Assembly (NCBI RefSeq): GCF_018691265.1
Contig: NW_024881276.1
Location: 3,534,001 to 3,598,000, forward strand
Origin: Tyto alba
Taxonomy: Eukaryota; Chordata; Aves; Strigiformes; Tytonidae
Direction: 5' to 3'
Length of the DNA stretch: 64,000 nucleotides
In this document: positions 23,301 to 33,105 of the stretch, in pieces
Layout of the letters: every line of letters starts with the position of its first letter
Numbering within the stretch: the first letter of the stretch is position 1
The notes under the pieces: model-generated
The model's input: the letters and a program-made list of their open reading frames with translations, nothing else
Databases searched by the model: none
What the model was told of the DNA's origin: nothing
Program-made: the position numbers and the translations under genes

Positions 23301-25243
23301 TCTAGCTAGGTATGCAGTATGTTGAAGCGCTGTAGGACACGTACCAGTGCCCTGGAGCATGAGCTTCAGAGAGAATTATCCAAGTCTACATCTTTGGTAA
23401 AACCAGACAGGGACTGGTAGGGCTCCACACAAGACTTTAACCTCACAGATATTGCTGGGTGCCCAGCTAGATCTTCTCAGGACAGAGAAGCATGGAAAAT
23501 ACCTCTATGGTGTGTGGAGAAAGTACTTTTGCAGGGGAAAGAAAATAAATTTCCTTGAGCAATAAATTATGCTGACACAACCATGAGCAAGAACATGAGC
23601 AAGTACATTCCACCTCCAAGCCACTTTTAAAAGTTTATTACTGAGAAAAAATACCGTTGAAGGGGAACATTGTAAAAAGGCTCAATGTCATGGAACAGAT
23701 GAAAAAAGAGACAAAAGAGAGGCAGAATGTCAATCTGAAAAGATAACAGAATGGAACATGCATGTACTGGAACAGTTGCAACCTCATTGAAACATAACAA
23801 AGAAGAAAAACCACTTTTGATTTCCTTACACTGATGAAACTTGATAAGTAACCACATGTTGAACTTCCACATATTGCAGCACACTGTATAGAAACTACTG
23901 GAGAGCAAGACCCAGATCTGAGCCTACACTCTTTAGACACCCTTTATATGACCAATCTATAGAAACAATTTCATTTCATTGAGAGGGACACATGAAGGCA
24001 ACAGTGCAGCTCCTTGCCCACAATACTGCTGAATTGAATGCACAGGACAGAGATTGAATAGAAAAGCTCTTCTCAGGAAAAAGAACAAGACAGCAGAAGA
24101 GAGGGTTTTTATAGACATTTTGAGGCAAGGCATAATCCTAATAGCATAATTCCTATAACCCATCAAACTGTTTTTTTTTTTTTTTTTTTCAGAAGATCAC
24201 TAACCTTTTCCAGACATCATGACACTTAACATCAAATCAACACCACAACTGTAATTTTCAACTTTTGTTCAATGAAGTCATTCCATCAGTACAGCATGGC
24301 TATAAGTGGTTGCCATCTCAGGACAGGGAAGCATCATGTCCCCTCACAGGAGCCAGTGACTCACAGGAGCAATTAACACTGGAGAATCAGGTGGTGCTGC
24401 ATGGCTGAAATGGTACTTACCGTAAGTACAGCGGAACAGAGAGCAGATTTATAGCTTGATAACATGAGAACATAACTTTAAAGTATTTCTTTTTCCTTAA
24501 TGAATGACAGGGAACTTGTGATAAATTAACAATAGTGAAGATTAGATTATTGGTCTATTTGTTGGCCTTTATGTTTGATTTCTGTAACAATACGTTTATC
24601 TTTGTCAAGCTACAAGTACTGATATTGAAGACAAACTCATGAAATAGAGATGTTCTTATATTTAGGTAGCCAAATAACCAGTCTGCAATGTCATTATGAA
24701 TTTTGCTGTTTAACTGTATTTTTACCTTGATGCTTTCTCAGGTGCAAGATATAGCTGGATATTCTCCCATTGCATTCATTCTTCCAGAATCCTAAACACT
24801 GAAGTCTTACCTGGGAATCTGTTTTATCCATCTTTGTTCAATGTGAAGGCTAATCTTTTGTGGATGCAGTCTACTCTGTTATAACATATGCTTTAGACAG
24901 TAAATACTCTTGCTTAAAGAACAGACACAATTTTAGTGAGTTCTGCCTTGATTTTTAATTAGAAAACTTTCATAGAAATCTGTTATCATCATTACTGTGT
25001 TTTTTTTAAACAACCTACTTTCATCTCTGCTGGATATCAATTTCTATTTGGTCAATTATTTTCACCAAAAAAAAGTGATGCATATTGTAACACATGAGGT
25101 AAAGTACACACAGAAATATTGCTAATATATAAATTTCCTAAATAAATATTTGGGGATTTGAACTTACCAGGAGATTGTGACTGAGAAGTCACCAGGTTGC
25201 CCAGTGTGAAGATCAGTGAACATGCTTGAAAGATGAGTCTCAT
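11121..25243 (-). CDS. CRLF2: Cytokine receptor-like factor 2 (TSLP receptor chain), eight coding exons
   Basis: Join, minus strand: 25243-25168, 19615-19504, 18687-18515, 16906-16767, 16035-15873, 13906-13795, 12723-12639, 11393-11121. Exon lengths 76, 112, 173, 140, 163, 112, 85 and 273 nt sum to 1134 nt, giving 377 residues plus stop with every junction in phase; mammalian CRLF2 is about 370 residues. Layout: signal peptide 1-20; first fibronectin-III-like domain about 26-121 with cysteines 75 and 88; second domain about 122-215; transmembrane segment about 234-255; Box1 MPAIPDPKYIF at 265-275; acidic tail ending FAGFQILMNDDMYVML, which matches the C-terminal motif of human CRLF2 (GGFTFVMNDRSYVAL). 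N-glycosylation sequons at N57, N105, N128 and N217. In mammals the protein pairs with IL7R-alpha at the plasma membrane to bind TSLP and signals through JAK1/JAK2 and STAT5. Identity rests on remembered human sequence in every exon; ligand and partner in birds are inferred. Confidence 0.93.
12386..12487. repeat. 51-bp tandem duplication in CRLF2 intron 7
   Basis: Two adjacent 51-bp copies (12386-12436 and 12437-12487), each starting GCCAAA and ending TTTGCTCTGTGGAT. They differ at only about two positions, so the duplication is recent. It lies wholly within intron 7 (12638-11394). Confidence 0.95.
12639..12723 (-). CDS. CRLF2: CRLF2 exon 7: Box1, JAK-binding segment
   Basis: Residues 259-287. 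Acceptor follows a long T-run: TTTTCATTGCAG|G (AG at 12725-12724); donor CCAA|GTAAAC (GT at 12638-12637). MPAIPDPKYIFSDLF and GNFQ align with human IPSVPDPKSIFPGLF and GNFQ. The proline-rich Box1 is the JAK1 docking segment in family members. The 85-nt exon is too short to stand out as an open frame. Confidence 0.93.
13795..13906 (-). CDS. CRLF2: CRLF2 exon 6: transmembrane segment
   Basis: Residues 222-258 plus two bases. Acceptor TTCCTAG|AT (AG at 13908-13907), donor CAAAG|GTAAAT (GT at 13794-13793). A short hydrophilic stalk is followed by about 22 hydrophobic residues (234-255) and the basic stop-transfer KWQR. Exon position and phase fit the gene. Confidence 0.93.
13907..15872 (-). other. 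CRLF2 intron 5
   Basis: GT-AG intron of about 1.97 kb between the WSXWS-equivalent exon and the transmembrane exon. It contains moderately long chance frames on both strands (14838-15113, 15172-15504) but no recognised feature. Confidence 0.85.
15873..16035 (-). CDS. CRLF2: CRLF2 exon 5: second half of domain 2 with WSXWS-equivalent
   Basis: Residues 168-221 plus one base. Acceptor CTTCTCAG|TCC (AG at 16037-16036), donor ATTAG|GTAACA (GT at 15872-15871). FDPRKCYSFRVRLK matches human LDAEKCYSFWVRVK. The membrane-proximal motif reads YSSDWEAE (205-212), in place of the WSXWS of most type I cytokine receptors; human CRLF2 reads YPSDWSE here. Confidence 0.95.
16767..16906 (-). CDS. CRLF2: CRLF2 exon 4: first half of domain 2
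   Basis: Residues 121-167, ending on a codon boundary. Acceptor CTTAG|TA (AG at 16908-16907), donor GGCAA|GTGAGT (GT at 16766-16765). It begins IKPNRPENVTFFW and ends YKSKFDKEWQ, matching human YLKPSSPKHVRFSW and YRSPFDTEWQ. Confidence 0.95.
16907..18514 (-). other. CRLF2 intron 3
   Basis: GT-AG intron of about 1.6 kb. The plus-strand frame at 17136-17462 overlaps a mildly GC-rich stretch with short internal repeats (TCCTGCAATCAAG twice near 17190-17228). It may be an old repeat, and no family was recognised. Confidence 0.8.
18515..18687 (-). CDS. CRLF2: CRLF2 exon 3: second half of domain 1
   Basis: Residues 63-120 plus one base. Acceptor TTTATAG|A (AG at 18689-18688), donor TATA|GTGAGT (GT at 18514-18513). 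The cysteine-containing stretch CPTYLLDQDYNSGCL matches human CTNYLLQEGHTSGCL closely, and ISIRN is shared with human FSIRN. Confidence 0.94.
18797..18821 (+). repeat. GGTT microsatellite in CRLF2 intron 2
   Basis: A short run of GGTT units (TTGGTTGGTTGG) flanked by T-rich sequence, within intron 2 (19503-18688). Its reverse complement is an AACC repeat on the transcribed strand. Confidence 0.85.
19504..19615 (-). CDS. CRLF2: CRLF2 exon 2: first half of domain 1
   Basis: Residues 26-62 plus two bases. Acceptor TGGGCAG|GT (AG at 19617-19616), donor ATAC|GTGAGT (GT at 19503-19502). The core INFNNERMQITW aligns with human IYFNLETVQVTW, and ENVSF carries a glycosylation sequon matching human TNLTF. 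Confidence 0.93.
19929..21000 (+). mobile_element. Solo LTR of an endogenous retrovirus, antisense in CRLF2 intron 1
   Basis: Starts TGTCCTG and ends CCCTGACA, flanked by a perfect 5-bp target duplication GTACC (19924-19928 and 21001-21005). Internal promoter signals: CCAAT at 20059-20063 and TATTTAA at 20086-20092; poly(A) signal AATAAA at 20807-20812. The body carries degenerate GC-rich repeats of about 50-70 bp around GTGGGAGGAAT-type cores. It has no internal viral genes, so it is a solo LTR left by recombination. The 199-codon frame across it is not a gene. A related copy lies at 32082-33105. Family name not assigned. Confidence 0.9.
20059..20092 (+). promoter_or_regulatory. CCAAT and TATA elements of LTR copy 1
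   Basis: CCAAT at 20059-20063 and TATTTAA at 20086-20092, spaced as in a retroviral U3 promoter. The same pair is kept in copy 2 (32215-32219 and 32242-32248). Transcription would run antisense to CRLF2. Confidence 0.6.
25168..25243 (-). CDS. CRLF2: CRLF2 exon 1: start codon and signal peptide
   Basis: ATG with A at -3 and A at +4, a good Kozak context. It encodes 25 residues plus one base. The segment MRLIFQACSLIFTLGNLVTS is a hydrophobic signal peptide, probably cleaved near residue 20. The donor is CTG|GTAAGT (GT at 25167-25166). A TATA box 70 bp upstream supports this as the first exon. Confidence 0.88.
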
Positions 25244-25312
25244 GGTTGGAATGACACAACAGACTGTGAAGAGATGAGTAATCGTAATCTCTGGATTTTA
25301 GTATTTGATCAC

Positions 25313-25318
25313 TTTATA
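25313..25318 (-). promoter_or_regulatory. CRLF2: TATA box of CRLF2
   Basis: TATAAA in the context GGTATAAAGTG on the minus strand, 70 bp upstream of the ATG. Initiation 25-30 bp downstream would start transcription near 25285-25290 and give a 5' UTR of roughly 40-50 nt. No upstream non-coding exon is required, but one cannot be excluded. Confidence 0.55.
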
Positions 25319-28300
25319 CCAGAGGCTGGAGGGAGCTGGAGGAAATGACTACAGGAAAGAAAAAATTGACATATCTCTAGCTATAAACAAATCAGGAGAG
25401 CAGGACTTCGGAATGAACACCTTCTTCATGGTATGTTAAAAAAAAAAATTCTCAGAATATGAGTATCTCTCTTGTTAGAACTTTGCTCTATCTTTTCACA
25501 TCTGTATCAATTGGAGGTGACTGTAGCCCTGATCAAAATGATGATCAGGTAGCTGTGCATAGCTGTGACCACATCATATCATGGATAAAGACACTGACCT
25601 CCAAGTGCCCAGTGACCTGGGGGTAGAAGAGGTACAAACATCCTGCTGCCCCACTTGCAAATCAGGAACTGTTCCTGCTACTAGAAGTACATACTACCAC
25701 ATCACATACCTGGCTCACCTCAGCTGACTTGAGCCACTTCTGTCCCCAAATCAGAGGCAGACGCTGTGGGCCTTTTTGTGACAGAGAGAACTGAGCTGCT
25801 ATGGGTAGGGAGGCTATTACACAGGAGGCAGCACTAGAATGAATTTCCTCCTGTGTTACCTGGACACATAGATGCTGCTATAGCTTCCAAATATATCCAT
25901 ATAAATAACATTATATGTATGTATACTTTAACTTACATATCCATATACCTAAAACTATACATAGAAAGTGGAAAATAGAACAGTGTTTTGCCTGAGATTA
26001 AATGCATTTTAGAAATAGCAGAACTCAGAATCTCATAATAATCACAATTATCATGTCCAAAGAGACCTGTTATCTCTAAGTCTGCAGTAAACTGGGCTTA
26101 GACTACATCCGCATAGTAGTTGAGCAAGCAGGAGCGGTGAAGCAGTGGGATGAAGCAGTTGGTGCTGAGGACTCAGGACCTACACAGTGTGCATGGGGAC
26201 AGTGGGGAGTCTTCCCTAGACTAGCACCAGTCCAGCCTCATGGGGTGAATGCCTGTTAGCCATAAAAGTCTGCAAGATGCGTTCCTGGAGTACACCTTCT
26301 GGTCTAGGCTCACCCAAGGGGAACTCAATGCTCCACTGTCTGAACAAAAGCATGGGGACGATTGGGAGATTCACTTCACAAGGACGACCCTAATCTGAAC
26401 TGACAAGCCAGTGTGGCCCTAGCCTGCTGGCCTTGTCCAGCAAGAGCTCAGGAAGACAGCCCTGAGTAACAGAGTGGTTTCTTCTCTGGGCTTACTGACA
26501 GATCCCTTCATGTCCTGGTAAAGGTTTATAATTTGCTTTTCTAGGGACATGTGAAACAGGCAAGCACACCACCTCCCTTTAAATCCAGTCTCTCCCCTCA
26601 TTAAGCATCACATAAAATAAGCTGCTACATCAAATGAATGAGTAAAAACATAAATGGTAGACCTCAATTCTCATCTCTGTTTTATGGGTGGTCTCAAGAT
26701 TTTTCAGTGCTTGCATCAGAAGAAGTACAATAGTATTCTTCTCTTGCAGGGGCATGCTTGGGCAGATGAATGACTCAGTCATGCTGCATGCAAAGTAGCC
26801 TGGGCACACACACCACACTGCCTTCTGGAGACTTTGTCCCCTAGACTGCTTTTTACCTCCAGTTTCCCAAGCAAGGAGAGTACAAGTTTGCCTGCCACAC
26901 ATGATACTATGTAGGGAGCTGGACCGTGGCTGGGAATATACACAGAAGTGCTGTCATGATTTCTGTTTAGGCTTATTTTCATTCCTCTCAGAGCCTTCCC
27001 TAACATAGTCACTGTCTTTTTTAACCCAACAGTACTGTTTGTCAGATGAGTCCCTTATCGACTTTGTCACACCACCAAAGTCTCCAGCAGGTGATGTGAT
27101 ACCAGTTTTGATCTGGCTATTCAGTGTTCTTGGGTTGGCTACTTTCACTGACTTATCCATCTCATGTCCCAGGAAGACCTATTCAAACCTCAGTGAATCT
27201 TGGAAACCCCAGCATGACTGCTCGTCACACATACAGTACTCTGTTAACTGTCTAGCTCCTGCTTTGATCAAGTTCCTCCTGGGAGGCATTAATTCCTGGA
27301 ACTAAAATAACAAGCAACACAAAACTGAAATACTAAACTAGGTCATAGGTGATAATGGAAAGCTAAAATCACTCATGGTTTCCACAGTCAGCATTGCAGA
27401 AGTCAGTGAGATAAACAAATTAAGTCAGAGATCCAAAATTCTCTGGTTCCCCAGGACATGGCAATTCCCACATGTCTCAATTTGTGTTAAAAATATATTT
27501 TCCTTCCAGAACATATGTCTTGTCTTTCCTTCCAGAACATGTGTCTTGAGTGTGATGGAGCCAAATTTGTCCTTGTCTGTTTTTTATACAGGTAAAACAC
27601 ACTGAAATTCAGACCTAAGACATTTCAATCTTTGGGGGAAAGGGATGTGGGGAGACAATATGTAAAGAAAAGGTGTCTAAAATACCTCTGGCTTATAATT
27701 ATTCTGATTTTGAGACACTACATCTGAATCAAGGTCTAATTGTCAAGTGACAACAGCACATTTTTACTGATCATTTCCTCCTAGCAGGTATTTTGGTACC
27801 TCAAGTAATTATCCCTTCCACCAGTCTCCACTTCCTTTTAAGGTACTGAGGGTCTTTTGAAGTCAAACAAAATTACTCCTACTATTTTGGAAACCAAACC
27901 TAGGGCTAAGGTCCTGGGGAATCAGAAACAACAACTGGGTCAAACAAACTGCTTGCATAAAGCTGATGCTCTGTCGAGCTATTTTTGCTGCTGCTGCAAG
28001 AAGCTTCAGATTTGACACTTGAGGGATGGAGGGCTTGGGCACCTCCCACCTCCCCCCATGCAGGCAGACACTGGCCTCAGCTTATGCTTTCTGGAAGCCA
28101 GCTCCGATTACCTGGTTTGATATTTTTCAAATATGGATGATCCCAGTCCATGAACTAAAAAGCCGCCTGTGAGCCACGGGATCTGTTCTCCCCCAGGTCT
28201 TTTTCTGCCTGCCTGCAAAAGTGTAATTGATTAACTTGCCCACATCCTCTGGGTCATCGCTCCCATGAGGACAAGGACGGAGCATTGTCACAGTGTGCCC

Positions 28301-29299
28301 CCTCTTCAGGACTCACATGCGGTGCAGTGTTGGAATGTGTGGCCTGAGAAAACAAGATCCATCCTAATATTGCAACTTCATGCAGGAACAGGGAAAGCAA
28401 AGAGTGAGGATGAGTTGAAAACTAGCAGCCAGGGCTTCTGATTTTGACTGACAGTAGAGAAAACTCTTAACAAGATACCCAGAGGACGAGGATGATGAAA
28501 GTAAAGCAAAGTAAATCAAAAGAAGCCCTTTTGACTTCATTTTGCACTTTGAATCAAACCACACAAACAGCCCTTGGTTTTCTGCCAACTTCTCCACCCA
28601 TGACTAAAGCTCTCAGAGGTGGCTTCAGTTGCCAGCTGCAGCCTCCAGCACCCTTTTTGGCTTTCATCAGCTTCCTTCCTTTCTTTTTATTCCCCTTCCT
28701 ATTATTTCATCAACAGTGTAAAACTGGTCTTTGATCACCACATAGTTCAGCAAAGCAAATTGTCTTGATTTATTTTTTCCTTCACTTAGAACCTAAACAA
28801 TCAATAGCCTGTGAGTAACTTCCATTTAATGTTATTTACTTAACTCATGGTCTTGGTAACATACTTCACAAAAAGCCCCACAACAGAGATTATATCTTTT
28901 TTTGCAGTGATAATCCCTTGTAATTTTTAGCATTAACAGGAAGTGATTTCAGTGTGCTTCGAGTGGGTGGGATAAAGAGAACAGTCACCCATTTATAGAA
29001 AATGGTGAGTCCCATCACTTCATGATAAATCAGCTTAGTCAAATTGAGCCAGCACAGCCCATTGTTCTGACAGGACAACCTGATTCCCTTTTGTAATATG
29101 CTGCAAAATGCATGTATAAAGACCACTACTATACTTTTTTGCCTGTCTTCTACCCATAAGCAAAGCTTAGAAGAGTAATCCTCAAGGGTCCCTGGCGTTC
29201 TTAAAATTCATGCTCTTGTGCAATTACCTCAAAGTCTTTCCTTGTATCACCATGGCTTGGCTTGTCACAGCCTTCTTTACGAATGACAGAAAAGCAATG
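25319..29299. other. Upstream flank of CRLF2, non-coding
   Basis: Unique sequence beyond the CRLF2 promoter. It includes a 26-bp tandem duplication (27499-27549) and CT-rich patches near 28660-28700. Open frames of up to about 90 codons on both strands show no splice-supported or family-level features. Confidence 0.5.
27499..27549. repeat. 26-bp tandem duplication
   Basis: TTTCCTTCCAGAACATATGT recurs 26 bp later with one change (CATGTG for CATATG). Two units only. Confidence 0.9.
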
Positions 29300-31166
29300 G
29301 AGGGAAGAAAACTAAGATGGCAGGGGGTCTGTATGGATGAGCAAGGAGCTGCTATCTGAAATCAGACATGAAAAGGAAGTGTACAAAAGGTGGAAGCAGG
29401 AGCAGGTGACCCAGCAGTACAAAGCTCCTTTTCGATCTTGCAGGGACAGGGTTAGAAAGGCAAGGCCAACCTGGAGATGAATCTGTTAAGGGATGTGAAG
29501 GGCAACAAGAAAGAATCTACAGGTACATAAACAGTAAAGGAAGACTAAGGAAAACATGAGCCTGCTGCTGAATGAGGCAGGGCACTTGGTAACAAATGAC
29601 ACAGAAAATGCTGAGGTACTCAATACCTTCTTTGCTTCAGTTTTTAGTAGCAAGACCAACCTTCAGAAATCCCAGGCCCCTGAGATCAGAAAGAAAGTCT
29701 GGAGCAAAGAAAACTCACCCTTCACAGAGAAGGAACAGGTTAGTGAGCACTTTAACTGGATGTACCTAAATCCATTGGGCCTCACAGAATGCATCCTTGA
29801 GTGCTGATGGAGCTGGAAGATGGGAGAGATTCCTGAGAACTGGAAAAAAACAGACATCACTCCTATCTTCAAAAGGAAAAGAAGGAAATTCAGGGAACTA
29901 CAGGCTGATCAGCTTCACCTCAATCCCTGGGAAGGTGATAGAGCAACTAAACCTGTAAACCATTTTCAAATACATAAAATCATTCTCAGCCAACCTGATA
30001 GCATTCTGCAGAAGAACTACTATCTTGATGGATGGGGGGAAAGCAGTGGGTACTGTTTACTTTGACTTTAGTAAGGCCTTTGATATTGTCTCCCACAACA
30101 TCCTCTTAGACAAATTGACAAATACAAGTTAGGTAGGAGTTGAGGTGAACTGAAAACTGGCTGAACTACCAGACCCAGAGTGCTGTGATTCATGGCATGA
30201 AGTCCAGTTGGAGGCCAGCAACTAGTGGCGTACCCTAAGGGTCAATACTGTGGGCAACATAGATTAACATCTCCATTAATGACCTGGATGCTGGGACAAA
30301 GTGCACTCTCAGCAGATTCACAGATGATAAAAAACTGGGTTGAGTGGCTGTTATACTGGATGGTTGTGCAGCCATTCAGAGGGACCTCAACGCCCTGGAG
30401 AGTTGGACAGAGAGGAACCTCGTGAAACTCAGCAAGAAGAAATGCAAAGTCCTGTAACTGGGGAGGTATAACACTGGTCTACAGTACGTGCTGAGGGTTG
30501 ACCAGCTGGAAAGCAGCTCTGCAAAAAAGGCCCCTGGTGTTCCAATGCACTACAAGATGAACAGGAGCCCGCAATTCACAGTAGCAGCAAAGAAGGTCAA
30601 CAGCTTCTTGGGCTTCATTAGGCAAAGTGTTGCCAGCAAGTCAAGGGAGGTGAGTCTTCCTCTCTACTCAGACCTGGTGAGACACATCTGGAGTGCTGGG
30701 TCCGGTGCTGAGCTCCCCAGTACAAGAAAGATGTAGAGCAAGTCCAGTGAAGGGCCACAAAGATAATTAAGAGTCGGAAGCACCTTTCATGCAAGGAGAC
30801 ACTGACACCCTGGAGAGGGCTCAGGAGGAACTTATCTGTGTGTATGAATACCTGAAGAGAGTCAAGACAATGGAGCCAGACTCTTCTAAGTGATGCCCAC
30901 TGACAGGACAAGAGACAATGGGCAAAAAATAAAAAAAGATTAAATTCAGTCTGAACGCAAGAAAGCACTTTTTACTGTGAGGGTGGCTAAGCACTGACAG
31001 ATATTGCCCAGGGAGGCTGCAGAGTGTCCATCTGTGGGGATATTAAAAACCCAACCATACACAGTCCTGACCAACTGGCTCTATTTGACCCTGCTGGAGC
31101 AGAGGGATTGGACTAAATGATTTTGAGAGGTGCCTTCCAACCTCAACCATTCTGTGATGTTGTAAA
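29300..31166 (+). mobile_element. CR1 LINE, long degenerate copy with reverse-transcriptase region
   Basis: Sense-strand CR1 of about 1.87 kb spanning the end of the endonuclease/linker region, the reverse transcriptase and the 3' UTR. Short CR1 motifs survive in shifting frames, for example FSKAFDIVSHNILLDKL near 30066-30118 and AAKKVNSFLGFI near 30580, and the copy ends CATTCTGTGATG. Many frameshifts and stops make it inactive. It lies about 4 kb upstream of the CRLF2 promoter, in the opposite orientation to the gene. Confidence 0.93.
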
Positions 31167-32081
31167 AACACAGGAAATGTGACACCACTTTTCATTTACA
31201 CATCTGAAGTATTGGAGTTCTGGTACCTTCTTACCCCCCATTTCCCAAGGATGTGGTAAAGTTAGAAAAGAGAGAGAAGAGCTGCAAAGTCAGCCAGAGG
31301 CAAGGAACAATATTTGTAAGAGGAAAAATTTGAGACAACATTACTTTGCAACTGGGAGAAAATATGAGAATTGATAAAGGTCTAGAAGTTCATGAATAAT
31401 GAGATGGTAACTAAGGACTATTTGCCTTTTCTCATAACATGACTGCCTGACTTTATAAATGAAGTTATGAGGCGGCAAGATTAGAACAAACATCAAGTAA
31501 CACTGTTTCTGAAAATATATCTTCAAACAGTGCAGTGTGCTCCATATTTGGTAGACCCAGGAACACTGACGTGGCCAACACCAGTAAGCATGAAGTAAGA
31601 GACAGTAGGCAGTTGGAGAAATAGGAAAGAGAGAGAAATATCACTTGTCTGTTCACAAGAAAAAGAACCTGACATGATCAGAGGAGGCATGTTCTGCAAT
31701 CTGAAATTTTAAACAGTATGGATGAGAAGGAAGAACAAATTGCACAAAGTAGGACATAGTCATAGATTTTAATATTAGATTATGATCAAGAGATCTGACT
31801 TCTCACGTATGAAAAAACAGTAAATTTTTTCCCATAAATCCTGGCATGGCAATGTGGGCATATTCAGTGTATAAAACCCAACAAACATTCACATATTTCT
31901 TTCTCTGGACAGATCTGCAACAGTTACATCCAAGCAATGTGTATGGAGAGTCAAATTAAATCTATTTTAAGGTAGTAGTCTGATCTCTCCGTTGCAGGAA
32001 TTTGCCCTGAAGTAGAAAAGTAGAGATTGTTCTAGATGAAGCAATAGTTAACTTGTGTGTGTGTGCAAGAACACTACCTTT
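31167..32081. other. Spacer between CR1 and LTR copy 2
   Basis: Unique non-coding DNA with a short TG run at 32054-32064. Nothing else recognised. Confidence 0.5.
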
Positions 32082-33105
32082 TGTCCTGGGTTTACGTGAG
32101 TTGTGGGAGTTTTTTGTGGTAGAAGGGGAGGGGGCTGTAGGGGCGGCCCCCTGTGAGAAGCTTCTGGAAGCTCCCCCAGCTCCACGTCAGCTCCACCTCT
32201 GCACCAAAACTGAGCCAATCGGCTGCACCTCTGCGATAACGTATTTAAGAAAGGACATGGTGAGGAGGAATGGGACTGATGAGGAGGAGCTGCAACATCT
32301 GCATGAACACCAGGGTAGGTGGAGGAACAGAAGATTGCGGGGGAGGTGTGCCAGAGCAGAGACCCCCCTGTATCCTGTGGGGAGACGGCAGGGCGGCCCC
32401 CCCTGCCACCCATGGAGATCTACGGTGGAGCAGACACTGAGTTATGGCCTGTGTTTTTCACCTGGTTGATCAAGGTGCTGTGCCTGAAGAAGGTGGGGGT
32501 CTCATGGGAAAAGGCAGCCCCGCTGCTGTAATTCAGCACTGGGAGGATTGCAGTATGCGGGGGAGTCCCACGCCGGAGCAAATCGGGAAGGGCTGTAGCC
32601 TGTGGGAGGGAATCCACTTGGAGAAAGTTGGTGTCCCACACTGGAGCAGTGTAAGGAAATGCTGCAGCCCGTGGGAGGGACTCATGCCAGAGAAAAGTTT
32701 GTGGAGAACTGTCTCCTGTGAGAGGGGGACCACGATGGAGCAGGAGGAGAAGTTCCAGAAGCTCCTCCCACTGCAGATGGCAGAAGTGGAATAACTGCCT
32801 GCACCCCCCATTCCCTGCCCCTGCACCGCTGGGGGAGGAGGTAGAGATATCAGGAGCAGAGCTGAGCCCGGGAAGAAGGGAGGGGTGGGGGGAAGGTGTT
32901 CTCAAGATGTGGCAATGCTTCTCACTGTCCTACTCTGCCTGTTAAGTGTTGTTGTTAGTGGGTTGCTGTTAATGGGTGATTTATCCCTCCCTGTCCTATC
33001 TTGAATCCCAAGCTTGGCTTATTTTCTCCTTCTCAGAGCTGGGAGGGAAGGGGGAAGCGAGCAACTGCGTGGTGCTCAGTTGCCCTCTGAGCTCAAATCA
33101 CGACA
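32082..33105 (+). mobile_element. Solo LTR, second copy of the same family
   Basis: Starts TGTCCTGGG and ends AATCACGACA. It is collinear with the LTR at 19929-21000, including the CCAAT box (32215-32219), the TATTTAA box (32242-32248) and the GC-rich body. It lacks the segment carrying the AATAAA signal found in copy 1 (the region around 32945-32985 is shortened). The flanks (CCTTT before, GTTAC after) are not a perfect duplication. No internal viral genes. Located 6.8 kb upstream of the CRLF2 start. Confidence 0.87.

Larger units (their letters stand above)
19616..25167 (-). other. CRLF2 intron 1 (5.55 kb), host of a solo LTR
   Basis: The longest intron of the gene, GT-AG. A solo LTR occupies 19929-21000. 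The remaining 21.0-25.1 kb is AT-rich with a T-run at 24171-24190, and I found no coding exon in it. Phases of exons 1 and 2 (1 nt plus 2 nt) match across it. Confidence 0.85.

Noticed and set aside
29556..30968. Host gene with reverse-transcriptase-like fragments
   Set aside because: Frames, order and 3' end are those of a degenerate CR1 LINE.
19929..33105. A full provirus bounded by the two LTRs
   Set aside because: The DNA between them contains CRLF2 exon 1, its promoter and a CR1 element but no viral genes, and LTR copy 1 has its own flanking target duplications, so the LTRs are separate solo elements.
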